Source: Prochilodus magdalenae (taxonomy: Eukaryota > Chordata > Actinopteri > Characiformes > Prochilodontidae). From it: a stretch of DNA of 64,000 bases. The translations under genes and the position numbers were made by a program. This document shows positions 11,036 through 22,700 of this stretch, piece by piece (position 1 is the first letter of the stretch; each line of letters opens with the position of its first letter). The stretch lies in contig JAMWET010003450.1 of the NCBI GenBank assembly GCA_024036415.1, forward strand, positions 186,001 through 250,000. The letters run 5' to 3'. Under the pieces are notes generated by a model. It saw nothing but the letters and a program-made list of their open reading frames with translations, ran no database searches and was not told where the DNA came from.

Positions 11036-11666
11036 ATGCACATTTCTGGTAAACAATATCACACGCATATGTTCTAAATCCAAAACACACTTTTAGGATA
11101 TAGCGCTCTGGTGAAATGATCTTTCAACTCCCTCCACCGTCAGGACAAAGGGCAAAGCGCTAAAGTAAACTCTAAATCTTTTACACAGTTTTGTTAACCT
11201 GACTTAAAGTAGACTATTAAATGGTAATGTGTAGTCTTTGTGGACTAAGGCTGTGACAATGACTCGTTACTGTCATCAATGCATTTTCATTTTCATTTGG
11301 TTGCTGGTTTAGGCAATTATTTTAATTAAATTAACTTTAATTATGGTGTTAGTTTACTACTGTACTAACAACTCTTCTGGGTTTTTCTGTCCGCCTCTGA
11401 TCTGCCAGACTCCACCTCCCAGAGTTCTCTCCCTGATGATGTCACAGCCTCATCTTAGGCCACTACTTTTTATTTGTTACCAATATAGTTCTTATAACTG
11501 ATATGATATTGTTAAAAGTTAAACTTTAGTTTTAGTTAAACTGTTCTTTATTAACTGATATGATTGTCACTTATAACAATAAACAATTTCCTCCAACAAG
11601 TTTGTCTGAAAATGAATAACTGAAGGAAATGCAGTGAAATGGAAGTGCTATTCTAAATCTACTTAC
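11036..11666. other. Intergenic, no gene recognised
   Basis: AT-rich. It is similar to 61195-62016, upstream of gene F, which shows that both lie in duplicated flanks. Confidence 0.5.
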
Positions 11667-11734
11667 CAGGTGTTTGCTTTAGAGTGTTTGTGTTCAGAAG
11701 TGTTTGCTCTTCTGAATAACACTTATCATTACAA

Positions 11735-11795
11735 TGTATGAATCTTGAATTTCCCTCTGGGATCAATAAAGTATCTATCTATCTATCTATCTAAT
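11735..11795 (+). repeat. LINE 3' tail with (ATCT)n
   Basis: The stretch gaatttccctctgggatcaa followed by taaagt and a run of atct is the typical 3' end of fish L2/CR1-like LINEs and the SINEs that use them. It is inserted between the two tail exons of psiG. Confidence 0.7.
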
Positions 11796-12610
11796 TCAGC
11801 TTTATTTTTGGCTTTTCCGTTATGTTGGAGATGTTCACAGTATCATATGGAATCTTGCCTTTCAGTGTGGCATTTTGGACTTTTGGGAAAATCAAACCTA
11901 TATTCCAGACATTTCTTGAAATGGTTGACTATGTGAAGCTTGAAATTAGAATTCAATGATGATAAAATATTTCCTATTTTTTCTACCTCTAATCTTGGGG
12001 ATCATGATCATTCCCATTCCAGTGAAAATCAACAGACTGATAACCAGTAAGATGATGAACACTCTCCATCCTGGAGAAACTACTGATTAAATAACACACA
12101 TTTTTTGTAATATGTAAGGCAAAAAATATGTAAATTACTGTTTAACAGCTTCAGAAAGAGCACTATGGAACTTAACAGGTTCTGATGTTGTACATGCAGG
12201 TTTGAGTGGCAGCACTCTTACCTCCTTTATCTCCTGATCAGATAAACCCACAGAACAGGAGATCCACTCTGACTCAGAGGGAGAGAACAGCAGCCAAGAG
12301 CTCACACTCACCAACCATTCAGAGTTTGTATGAGATAGAGAGAGAGGTTTTGTTCTATTGTACAAACATGTTTCTGAGTTCTCCTTTTCTTTGTCTCTCC
12401 AGGTGAGGTCTGTGTTTTAAGCCCATCCACCTGATGCACAGGTAACATTAACCTGTTCTTCAGCCAAGTAACAGAAGAGGAGATCTCACCACTAGAGGAT
12501 TGAAGTTTATAGGGATTGGGTTTATTCACTGCTGTACATTGCTCATTCATTGCTATACACAAATGGTAAGATGTGTCTGGATTAGAACATAACTAAATAC
12601 ATTTAGCATA

Positions 12611-14318
12611 CAGTTGTGATCAAATTTATTCAACCCCCAATGCTGCGAAGGGTTTTATGGAATTCAGTGCACATTTGTAATTGTGTTCATAATGAAATCT
12701 TACAAGGACTTGTTAAAGAACTAAATGCAACTAAGATAGCATCAATTGTTTTTGTCATAAAGTATTAAATGGCCTTTTTGTGATTTCTTCATTGACACAA
12801 TTATTCAACCCCTTTACGACTACCACTCCTAAGAACAGAGGTTTCATCCCCAGTGTTTTCAATCAGGTATTGAAAACACCTGTGGATGTCAAACGAGCAG
12901 CAATCAAGCATGATAAAGCACCAATTAGGCAGATTTAAAAGGACTGTGATACTCAGCTCCTTCTAGACATCTACTGGTGTGTTTTACAAGCATGGTACAA
13001 GGCAACGAGAATGGTCCCAGAAGACAACAAGAGAAGAGGTTTATTTGCTCTTCACAAGAATGGCAATGGATATAAAAAGATTGCGAAGTTGTTAAATTAT
13101 TCCAAGAGACACTATCGGAAGTATCATTCGCAAGTTTCAAGTTAAAGGGCACAGTGGAAACGTTACCTGGTCGTGGCAGAAAGAAGAGATCCTGACCGCG
13201 ACTGCTGTGGGTGCTACCTGAAGCGTAATGTGGAGGAAAAAAATCCCCCGGCGTGACTGCTAAGGAACCTGAAAAAAAGACCTGTCAGATGTGGGGCACT
13301 TGAAGTTTCAGCTCAGACAATAAGGCGGCGCACTGCATAACGAAGACATGCCAGAACTCCCAGGCGCACCCCCTTGCTGACTCCAAAGAACAAGAAAATT
13401 CGACTGCAGTATGCCAAAAGTCATTGTGGACATAGCCCACAAATGGTTTTTGGGACAGTGTACTGTGGTCAGATGAAACTAAATTAGAACTGTTTTGGGA
13501 CAATGGACCCAGCGCTATGTTTTGGAGGAGGAAGAACCAGGCTTATGAACAAAAGAACAACCTTGCCTTACTGTGAAGCATGGCGGGGGGTCAATTATGC
13601 TTTGGGGCTGTTTTTGCTTCTAATGGTACAGGAAAGCTTTCAACGTGTGCAGGGGTACCATGAATTCCCTTCAGTACCAGGAGATCTTGGAGGGAAAATG
13701 TGATGGAGTCAGTCACAAACCTGCGGCTTGGGAGACGTTGGACCTTCCAACAGGACAATGATTCCGAAGCACACATCCAAGTCCACTAGAGGCATGGGTA
13801 TGTTGAACATGAAAGGCTGGAAACATTCTAGAGTGGGCCATCGCAATCACCAGACTTAAATCCAATTGAGAACCTCTGGTGGGACCTAAAAGAAGGCATG
13901 CAGTGTCGCGTAGCAAGCTCTAAAGAAATGTGACTGAACTGGAGGCTTTTGCCCATGGGAAGAATGGGCTAAGATACCCATAGGTCGCTGCAAGACTCAC
14001 TTGTGTCAAGCTATGCTTTTTGCTTGAAAGCTGTTCATAATGTTAGAAAAAGGATGTTGTACTAAGTACTGAAAAAAAATAATGATCACTAGGGGGTTTG
14101 AATGAAAAACTGATAATGATGTGAGTCCACAGTAGTAAAAGACATTTTGGTTTGGTTATTCCATCATACAATATTTATTTTATTATTTGTAATTTGTCTA
14201 ATTTATAAGTGCCTCTTTGATATAATTGTAAATAAGATGACTGAAATGATCAAAATCAATGTCAAACTGGCCAAAACACTTTATTTCAGTGGGGGTTGAA
14301 TAAATTTGATCACAACTG
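12611..14318 (+). mobile_element. Tc1/mariner element, full length but dead (family 2)
   Basis: 1.7-kb element flanked by TA (12609-12610 and 14319-14320). The 28-bp perfect terminal repeats begin cagttgtgatcaaatttatt. Weaker internal copies near 12800 and 14095 suggest the longer 200-bp repeats of this group. The interior shows transposase fragments on the plus strand (for example QWKRYL near 13150 and KNKKIRLQYAKSH near 13390) with many stops and frameshifts. No active transposase is possible. Confidence 0.85.
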
Positions 14319-14612
14319 TATATAGTTACATAACAAGTTTGTTATTAAATAATGAATTTAAGAACAACTATGAGCAATACCAAGAAAAGTGGTGAATCTC
14401 ACATCTAGTGACAGATAAAGGTTAACCAGAACGTCCTGATGAGGGTTTATGTTTAGAAGTGTTGAGCCATGTCTTTACCTGGAAGGTTGAGGAGCACACT
14501 CGCTTCTTCATACCATAGATAGCTTTCAACATAGCACACATACTCTCCTCTGTCTGCTAGTGTGAGCTTTACCAGCTCTCCAATTATAGACACTCTATTG
14601 CTGTACTTAGGA

Positions 14613-16112
14613 TACGTTAAACAACCTTTCTCATAGAACCTGGATTAATACCTCCATTAAAAAATACTTTCTAGAATCAGACACAGGTCAACTCTTACAC
14701 CATTAGGACCACTGTGACCAACACGCCAGGAACACACTCAACACCATCATTAACCATTAGACAGCTTTATAAACCCAACAGGAACCAGCAGAAACACTGA
14801 TCCTGATTTAGTTTATTAGGGAGAACGTTATATACTGAAACATGTGACTGTGAAATTACTATAAATTACAGGATACTGTGAAATACCACCACTGTGTTTT
14901 TACCATTGAGTCAGAGACCCTCCTCCTGGGGGAGAAGGCAATGCCTGGTGTTAAAAGTGCACCTCTGAGTGAGTGAAGGGGAGTAAAAAACATTCACAGT
15001 TTTAAACTTTAAACTGTCTTTGGTTCTGGTCAGCTAACTCTGTGCAGGTAAGTTGCCTACATAAACCAGCACAGCTCATCTGTTGAATGTTTATGGTTGG
15101 TGGTTGGGTGCACTATGGTGATGTAATAAAATGTGATAAACTAAATGTAGAGAATATTATACACATACTTTACAGCAGCTAGTAAAACCCCACACACCTA
15201 CAGAACATCCACTTTCAAACCTAACCCAGATCCAGAAGTGGTGTAGATAGCACCTGTACTATATTCTCAGTAACACTACAGGATCTATACTGTAATACGG
15301 GTTATTTTCAGTCTTGGGACAGCGAGCTAGAAAGCAGTTTGGAGTTCTGGAGTGAGTTTTAGTCTTTATACTGGAGTTAAAGTATAAAAACTGATAGAGA
15401 AAACATTATAAAGGCTTATGACGCATTATATACTGGGGGGACAAAATCTCTGTTGGGACAAAAACACTCAAAGCTTCTGTAAGAGGTTTCAGTTTGACAG
15501 TTATGATATGCAGGTATAAACACATAAAACAGCAGTTACATATTAATACAGTACTGCAGTAAAGTTACCACAGTCGTTCTGGAGAGTTTACTTTTTGAAT
15601 ATGAATTTACTGACTATGAAAGAGAGATTACAATAATGTACATTATTATTCTGGATGCATAAACGTAAACAATATGAAATGTTAATGGCCACTAGATGGT
15701 GCTGTTGTAGTGGAAACAACAAAACCAGAATACAAAAAAAAATTAAATGTTCCGAGTTACATGGTCAGATTATTCAGCCCATATTACTGTATGGATATTA
15801 ATTCCTGTTTGTAGAGTTTGTTCTATTAAGAATCATCTTTGGAGTTTGGAGGTAAACGCAGAGCTGAAATTCAATAAATCTCCATTAAAAAAAGAACTAC
15901 AAGTTCAGCTTACCAAGATTTAGATTATCTGATTATATAATATTATAATATGTACTTAAGAAAGAACTCTATGGTTCTATCACATTTAGTTTTCTAGATT
16001 TGTTCTAAAGTTGTTCTAAAGTCTTCCTCTTTCTTTAAAAGCTTGTATATGTGTGTTTCTGGCCTCACAGGTAAATCATTCATAACAGTAGCTGGGTTGT
16101 CTTGTTATATAT
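14613..16112. other. Intergenic between psiG and gene B; conserved 3' flank
   Basis: No ORF of note. From about 15110 on it matches 37180-38528, 54300-54780 and 62260-62430, the sequence just downstream of the SPRY exon in other units. Confidence 0.6.
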
Positions 16113-16118
16113 TTTATT
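16113..16118 (-). terminator. Likely poly(A) signal of gene B
   Basis: AATAAA on the minus strand, about 160 bp past the stop codon. The same hexamer stands at the same place for gene D (about 54786-54791) and gene F (about 62434). Confidence 0.5.
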
Positions 16119-16277
16119 GTCATGAAAATAAATACAAAATCAAAATATGTACAAACAACCTGTTACTGCTGATAAATCAAACTGTTACATCAGATACAGG
16201 AGTAATAATATTTTCACTGTTATACACATATACAGTGCATATACAGAGAACTGATCTGGGATCAGACCTTAAGTGTT

Positions 16278-16789
16278 TTATTGTAGATAAAGTTCATCAC
16301 AGTTCACACAGTTAGATTTGCATATATCAAGTGAATATAGAGGTCTGACTCCGGGATATAGAACAGGAATGAGAGGTGATGTTGGTGTTGTAGTTACATT
16401 AGTGAAAGTGTAGAGATGTGACAGTTTATCACAGTCGTAAAAAGACAGTGTGTGTTTCTCACAGTCTATAAACACGCCCAGCTTTGAGAACCGACCTCTC
16501 ACTAGAACAGTAGTCAGAGAGGGATCATTAACATAGTACCCTTTATCTTTATCATACTGAAGAACCCAGTAGCCGTTCTGTGGAGTTACAGGAAGTGGTC
16601 TCCTCCTCTCTGTTGATTGGTTGGTTACCCCCACATACCAGGATGTTGGACATTTATAATTCTTATATATTCCAGTGTTGACTGATTCCTCTGTCAGTCC
16701 GGTCACCTCCCAGTAATACTGTCCTGAGTGAATTCTCTCTCTAAACCAGCAGCCCAGAGTAGAGTCTGATGACTGAACCTGGATGCACA
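16278..16789 (-). CDS. Gene B SPRY (B30.2) exon
   Basis: 170 codons including the stop. Motifs in order: [69 protein letters not shown] and PLIPVLYPG. These are the SPRY core strands. The N-terminal PRY part is nearly absent, so the domain is shorter than a standard B30.2. In butyrophilins this domain binds intracellular ligands. Confidence 0.87.
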
Positions 16790-19700
16790 CTGAAAATAAT
16801 ACATCAAATACACATAAACATATAAACTATATAAACTCATATAAAACAAATACAAAATATCAAAACCTTCTAACATTAAACTTAATTTCAGAATTTCAGA
16901 AAATAAAGAGGATCAGTCATTATTCATATTACAGAATACGTAGGAATGTGTTTATTGACTATGTAAATGTGATATTAGTGATGTACATTATATCTACATC
17001 AGTAACACTGAATCCTGTTGTTAAATCTTGTTTTGGGAGGGAAGGGGAGACAGGTGTGATGGAGAGGTGAGTGGTGGGTTGGGAGGATGGGGCAGATGTG
17101 ATCGAGGAGTAAGTGGGGGATCGTTTTTACCTTTGCGTGTGAGCATCTTTTTTTTCAAATCTGTATAAAGAGAAAAAAGAAGAACTGGACTCATTTTGAA
17201 AGTTTTAATAAGTAAATGTGTAAATTAATAAAGAACTGGAATGTCTGAGTAGAGGTCGTTGCCATAACTCTGCAGATGTATCCGCAGTCTGATACATTAT
17301 CTTGATCAAAGTGCAGAATCAGTTTATTAACTCATATTTTATATAGCGTAAAAGGAATACTGAATTTCCATAATGTTTTTATTTGTATGAATGTTTTTTT
17401 TTTTTTTGTTGCTAAGTTTCAGTTTTGTGTTCTATGTGACATTTATCATACTGTGTTTAGTGGGTTGTTAATTATGCAGTAACATCTTTTGTGATTTAAT
17501 CTTGATAAATGTACTCTTTATATATTCATATAATAACTTTTTTTTCATTTGAATATATTAGATGCTATATTTTACAGTGTAGATATTGTAATACTTATAT
17601 AATAAGTATTTATATTTACAATATATAATTAGTAATTACTACTATATCATTTGTAATGAATGTAAATATTTTTATTGTGTAAAACAGTTGAACCAGAGCT
17701 GAACAGTACGTAGATCAACCTGTGGAGTGTATACATAGGCATGCAGTAACTTCAGCACAGGTCATATAAAGATTTTCTCCATACGTTAACGTTTACCATA
17801 AGAGGAGCTGGAGTTAGCTGGTTTGTCACAGGCAACTCTAAGCACCTTGTGGGTGGTGTCTGATTGTAGTTTGAGAGATGTTCTGCCCACTAGACCAAAC
17901 TAACGTTATCAGTTCTCCAGCTTGGATCCTTGGAGGTGCTTTTTTCTCTGGAACCTCCTCACAGAGTGTGGGGTCAGTAGAGGGTTTACATGTAGGTAAC
18001 TGTCCTATCGTATATCTATTGTGTTGTACTGGAGTAGTGGCAGGATTCACGTTTGATGTAGTCCTGAAACCTTTTACATGCAAATATTATAAGTTCAGAT
18101 TTGAATAAAAGCAATGACTCCCTCCATCATAGTGACTAAAGATGAAAATCAGTGAGATCAGAAAGGAGGTGTAAAGACAATGAAATGGTTAAGAGTGTTA
18201 TCCAGGTTTACTCAAAGACAAGGCCAGATCCTTGTTCTTTAAAATGACCTTAAGAAAAAAAAAACATCATGTACATCCTGAGAAGAGTCTCCTCATATCT
18301 ATATTCTCTTATTAATAACTATAGCTGAATCTCTTAGTGCTCAGAAACACAGTAGGCATGTTCAGTCTTATGGTGTGACGTGTTCTGAAGGTTAATACTG
18401 AAGATGTAGCTTCCTCTCTACATCTTATCTATGAATTATAGATGATAATAAAGCAGCTTTGTAGAGTAAAAGAATGAAGCTAGTTCACTGCGCTGTCAGA
18501 TATTATGAATATAGATTTCAGAATTTTACCTCGTCTTTTTTTATCTGGACTTCTTTTTTGGTTAGTCGTATCTGGAGCTGCAAAAGGAAAAATAAGATTC
18601 ATGTTTAACGTTATCCTGATAGAACTTGATCTATAGATACAGACTCCTTCATAAATACTGGAACACTGATACACTTAATCATAACACTGTAAAAATCTTC
18701 ATTCATTAATTTTGTAGTGATCTAGCCGTTTTGGTTAATAAAAACTAAATATCGATCTTCCATATGATCATAAAGACCCATTAGAAGAAGATCCGATAGC
18801 ATCTGGTTTTTCTCTTAACATTTGGGACTGGTCCCCTCCCCTAAAGGTCAGGAGGTTTGACCCTCAAACCCCTGGAGCAAGGCCCTGCGCAGCTAAATTG
18901 TTCATACAACAGTAAATTGTTGTACAGTAAAAAAACTCTGTTAAAGACTGGGGCTAACCCCCCCTGAAATGCTCATGTACCCCCAGTCATACCGGAGGCT
19001 CCAGCACACCAGGGAGCCAAAATCCTGTCTGCTGGAGGTGTCACGAGATAAGACCCTATTTATGACTTGTGAAACAACAGCTCTCAAGAGACGGTCATAA
19101 AGTCGTAAACTTCTCCAAGAACAGGCCACTGATAGAGAAAACAGATAATTAAGTGCCCCTTATCTGCTCTTTTGTCAGTTAGGGACAGGAACTAGGGGTC
19201 TCTCTGTATCAATCTATCTGCATACTTACAACTTCCAAACTTCTAAGAAGATGCTAGAAACAGACTCTTAGGAACTCTTAAGGAATCTCCTAAATCTACA
19301 TTTCCCAAAACACCCTTTGTTTGAATTGCTCTGTTAACTGCTGTTAATGTTGGTTAAAATGTCAACTTATAATTCAGACCCAGTCAGTATCCATTTTAGA
19401 ACTATCAGTTGAGTATGTTCTTTTTCCCCCTCTCTCTTTATGTTAGAATTGTTAGGCTGCGGCCTAGTTTAGCTAACCAACATTAGTACTAACGTCCTTC
19501 ATGCTAACTCTTTTATAAGTAGTTTAGAACCTCACATGTGTAGTTATAGTTGTTAAACTGGTGTTGTCTGAGTCATGATTTAAGAGACAATCACCATGAA
19601 TTAAGTTTTAAATCATGACTTGCAATTTTACTGTATCCTCTGTTTTACCAAATGCTTTATGCTTTGTTCCAATGTAACCAATCCAACGCAGTAGGACTGT

Positions 19701-22700
19701 TAAAGGTTAATAAGTGGTTGTAACACGAATACAAAATGGGTATACTTATTAACCTCAGCATATACAGAATGTTCAAGGTTTCAGATTAACTTCATTCTAC
19801 TCTTTCTATATTTTGGTATTCCATAATATGTGTTCATTCTACACATGAGACGCTTGTTTACTAAGGATACAACCATGCTTTGAAATTCTCAAATGTATGT
19901 TAACATGTGACACTCTTGTGGAAGAATGAGCAGACAAATGCATATTCATGATAAAGTGACCATGGACCCCTCCTCCGTCCCGCCTTTAAGGCTTCTACTA
20001 AAACTCAGGTCACAGACAGCCACAGGTCGGTTTTAGTCAGATTAGGGTTGCAGTTAAGTTTTTGCTCAGCTCCAGCTCCAGCTTGGCTCAACTCTCTGAG
20101 CTCTCTCAGAGGGCTAGGCTCTCCGAGCCCAGAGCTCTCCCTCTCTCTCTCGGCAGACTCCTCCAGACAGACTCCTCCGGACAGACTCGTCTCTTCTGGA
20201 CACATGAGAGAAGCTCTCTCCTAGGTCAGCTCGACCTCCCGGAGCTTCTCTTACCTCTCCACTCCATGTTCCAGACTCAGAGAACTGGCTAGACCCTCTC
20301 TCAGAGGGCTAGGTTCTCTCTCTTCTCCACTCGCTCCTACTCTGCTTCACACTCTTCAGGCCCAGAGCACGCGATGCTCCGGCGCTCCAAGATGACGACC
20401 AGTGAAAGATGGGGCCTCTAGAAGCAGACTCAGCCAGAAGCAGAGTCCTTTCCATAGAGCCCTCCAAAGGAACCAAGATGTAGCCAGCGCGCGGTCCGCT
20501 CACCTGACCACAGAGTCGCGGACCGGACAAGCCAGCATCGACTGCCAGACGCCAGGACACGTGATCAGAGACCGCACTACTCAATACGAAGAAAAGCTCC
20601 ACGCCGACCCACTTCACGGGGAAGACGGCAGGCCAAGCCAAGGCCCAGCCAGCAGTGCCAACCCAAACGCATGGGTCAACGGAAGACCACCTCAACAACC
20701 AGACCAGCCTGCATGACACGGTTTCAAGGTAACACAACCAAAGTTCACTTCTGTGGTCCAGTCCTCAGTGCTGTGTTTATTGATGCTGTGCTTTATATTA
20801 ATATTATCATAGATTCAGATTCTAAGTTCAGTTCTGCTCATTCTCCACAAAATAGTTCCCTTTGAGTTTCAGTAAACTCATGTGGTCTTTTTGTAGGTGA
20901 ACGTGATAATTCCAGACTTCCCATTATGCATATCAACCCCATTTATTATGTAATGTTTATTGTGTTGTTTTAATGTACTGTAAATAAACTGCTTTTCTTA
21001 AAGTAGTCTGGAAATATGACTCAATATTGAGACAAGCGTGCAGATCACTAGATGTCTCGGAAATGAACTCTCACCCTGAGATTGGATAAGATGGCAATCA
21101 TGGTTTGTGCTTCAATTAAGCTAAACTATGCCCTCTAATATCCTAACAATAATTAATAATTGATTAATCAATTAATTGGTTAATCAATTATACCCCCCTT
21201 GACACTAAAATTTCTTTCTTGAGTCTTTGAGTGCGACTATTGTTCCAGCTCTTTCATGTCACTACCTTGTGCTCCTTCCTTTGCTAAGGTAACAGCTCAG
21301 GCTCTCTCAATATACTTAATAAGTCTAGAGAACACAAAGCAAACAGCCTGAGACCCCCATACAGGATGTCTCCAGGTTTTTAGTCTCTGAGCTCTAGGCT
21401 TGTGGACTCTAAACCTCATCTAATCCCACAGGGTTTCTACAGAGTTTAAGTCTGAGGACTGGGATGACCATGACAATTTCGATTCTGTGGTGAGTGAACT
21501 ATTTTCCAGTTTTTGTGAGGTGAGTTTTGGATCATTGCCATACTAGAGATCCAACCATGGCCCAGTTTAAGCTTTCTGGCAGAGAGTCAGATTTTTATTT
21601 TTGGTGGTACTTTAATGGTAATAGAGACACACTGCTTCTTCTTTTTACTAAGGTAAAAGCTCAGACTGTCTCAATATGCTTAAAGGACACGGTCCACTGA
21701 AAGTTTTCGAAGCGTCTGGTAAACTGTAGAGAGCATGAGTTAGTCGGTTCTTGACAGGAGAGGCTTCATCTGGCAACTATCCTAAATCTGTAGTCTGGGA
21801 GATGTTCTGACCACTAGACCTTGAAGGAGATTTTTCTCCTTGCATGTATGTAACTGTCCTGTCATATATCTACTGATGTAGTCCTGAAACCATTTAGGTG
21901 AAAATATTGTCATTTCAGATTCTAATGAAAGTAATCACACCCTTCATCAGAGTAACTAGATAAATCAGAAAACTGTGAGATCAGAAAGAAGGTGTAAAGA
22001 CAGTGAGATCAGAAAGGACGTGTAAAGAGAGGGAGACAAGAAAGGAGGTGTAAAGAGAGGGAGATCAGAAAGGATGTATACAGAGAGGGAGACAAGAAAG
22101 GAGGTGTAAAGAGAGGGAGATCAGAAAGGATGTGTAAAGAGAGGGAGACAAGAAAGGAGGTGTAAAGAGAGGGAGATCAGAAAGGACATGTAAAGGCAGG
22201 GAGTTCAGAAAGAAGGTGTACAGGTAGTGAGATCACAAAGGAGGTGTAAAGAGAGGGAGATCAGAAAGGACATGTAAAGGCAGGATGTTCAGAAAGAAGG
22301 TGTACAGGCAGTGAGATCAAAAAGGAAGTGTAAAGAGAGTGAGATCAGAAAGGAGGTGTAAAGACAGTGAGATCAAAAAGGACATGTGAAGGCAAAGAGA
22401 TCAGAAAGGAGGTGTAAAGGCAGTGAGATCAGAAAGGAGGTGTAAAGGCAGTGAGATCAGAAAGGAGGTGTAAAGACTGAGATTAGAAAGGAGGTGTAAA
22501 GGCAATGAGATAAGAAAGGAGGTGTAAGGGAGTGAGATCAGACAGGAGGTGTAAAGGCAGTGAGATCAGAAAGGAGGTGTAAAGAGAAGGAGATCAGAAA
22601 GGAAGTGTAAAAGCAGTGAGATTAGAAAGGAGGTGTAAAGACAGTGGGATGAGAAAGGAGGTGCAAAGAGAGTGAGATCAGAAAGAAGGTGTAAAGACAG

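Larger units (their letters stand above)
11667..14612 (-). pseudogene. psiG: butyrophilin-like pseudogene
   Basis: Minus-strand copy with preserved order but broken exons. Tail exon 11667-11711 (EEQTLLNTNTLKQTPG) is intact. Tail exon 11859-11897 (LIFPKVQNATLKG) has a GC donor. The transmembrane exon 11987-12082 (VFIILLVISLLIFTGMGM) is open. The second half of Ig domain 2, at about 12198-12328, lost its AG acceptor. The first half, at about 12365-12460, has an in-frame stop and a frameshift. The IgV at 14479-14612 keeps only the C-terminal half, with an internal deletion ([13 protein letters not shown] still legible). No signal exon or SPRY exon was found. A Tc1 element fills 12611-14318. Its tail exons define a subtype different from genes A-D. 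Confidence 0.8.

Noticed and set aside
19441..21145. Possible solo LTR with ends TGTTAG and CTAACA
   Set aside because: No target site duplication and no polypurine tract or primer site beside it; kept only as an unclassified insertion.
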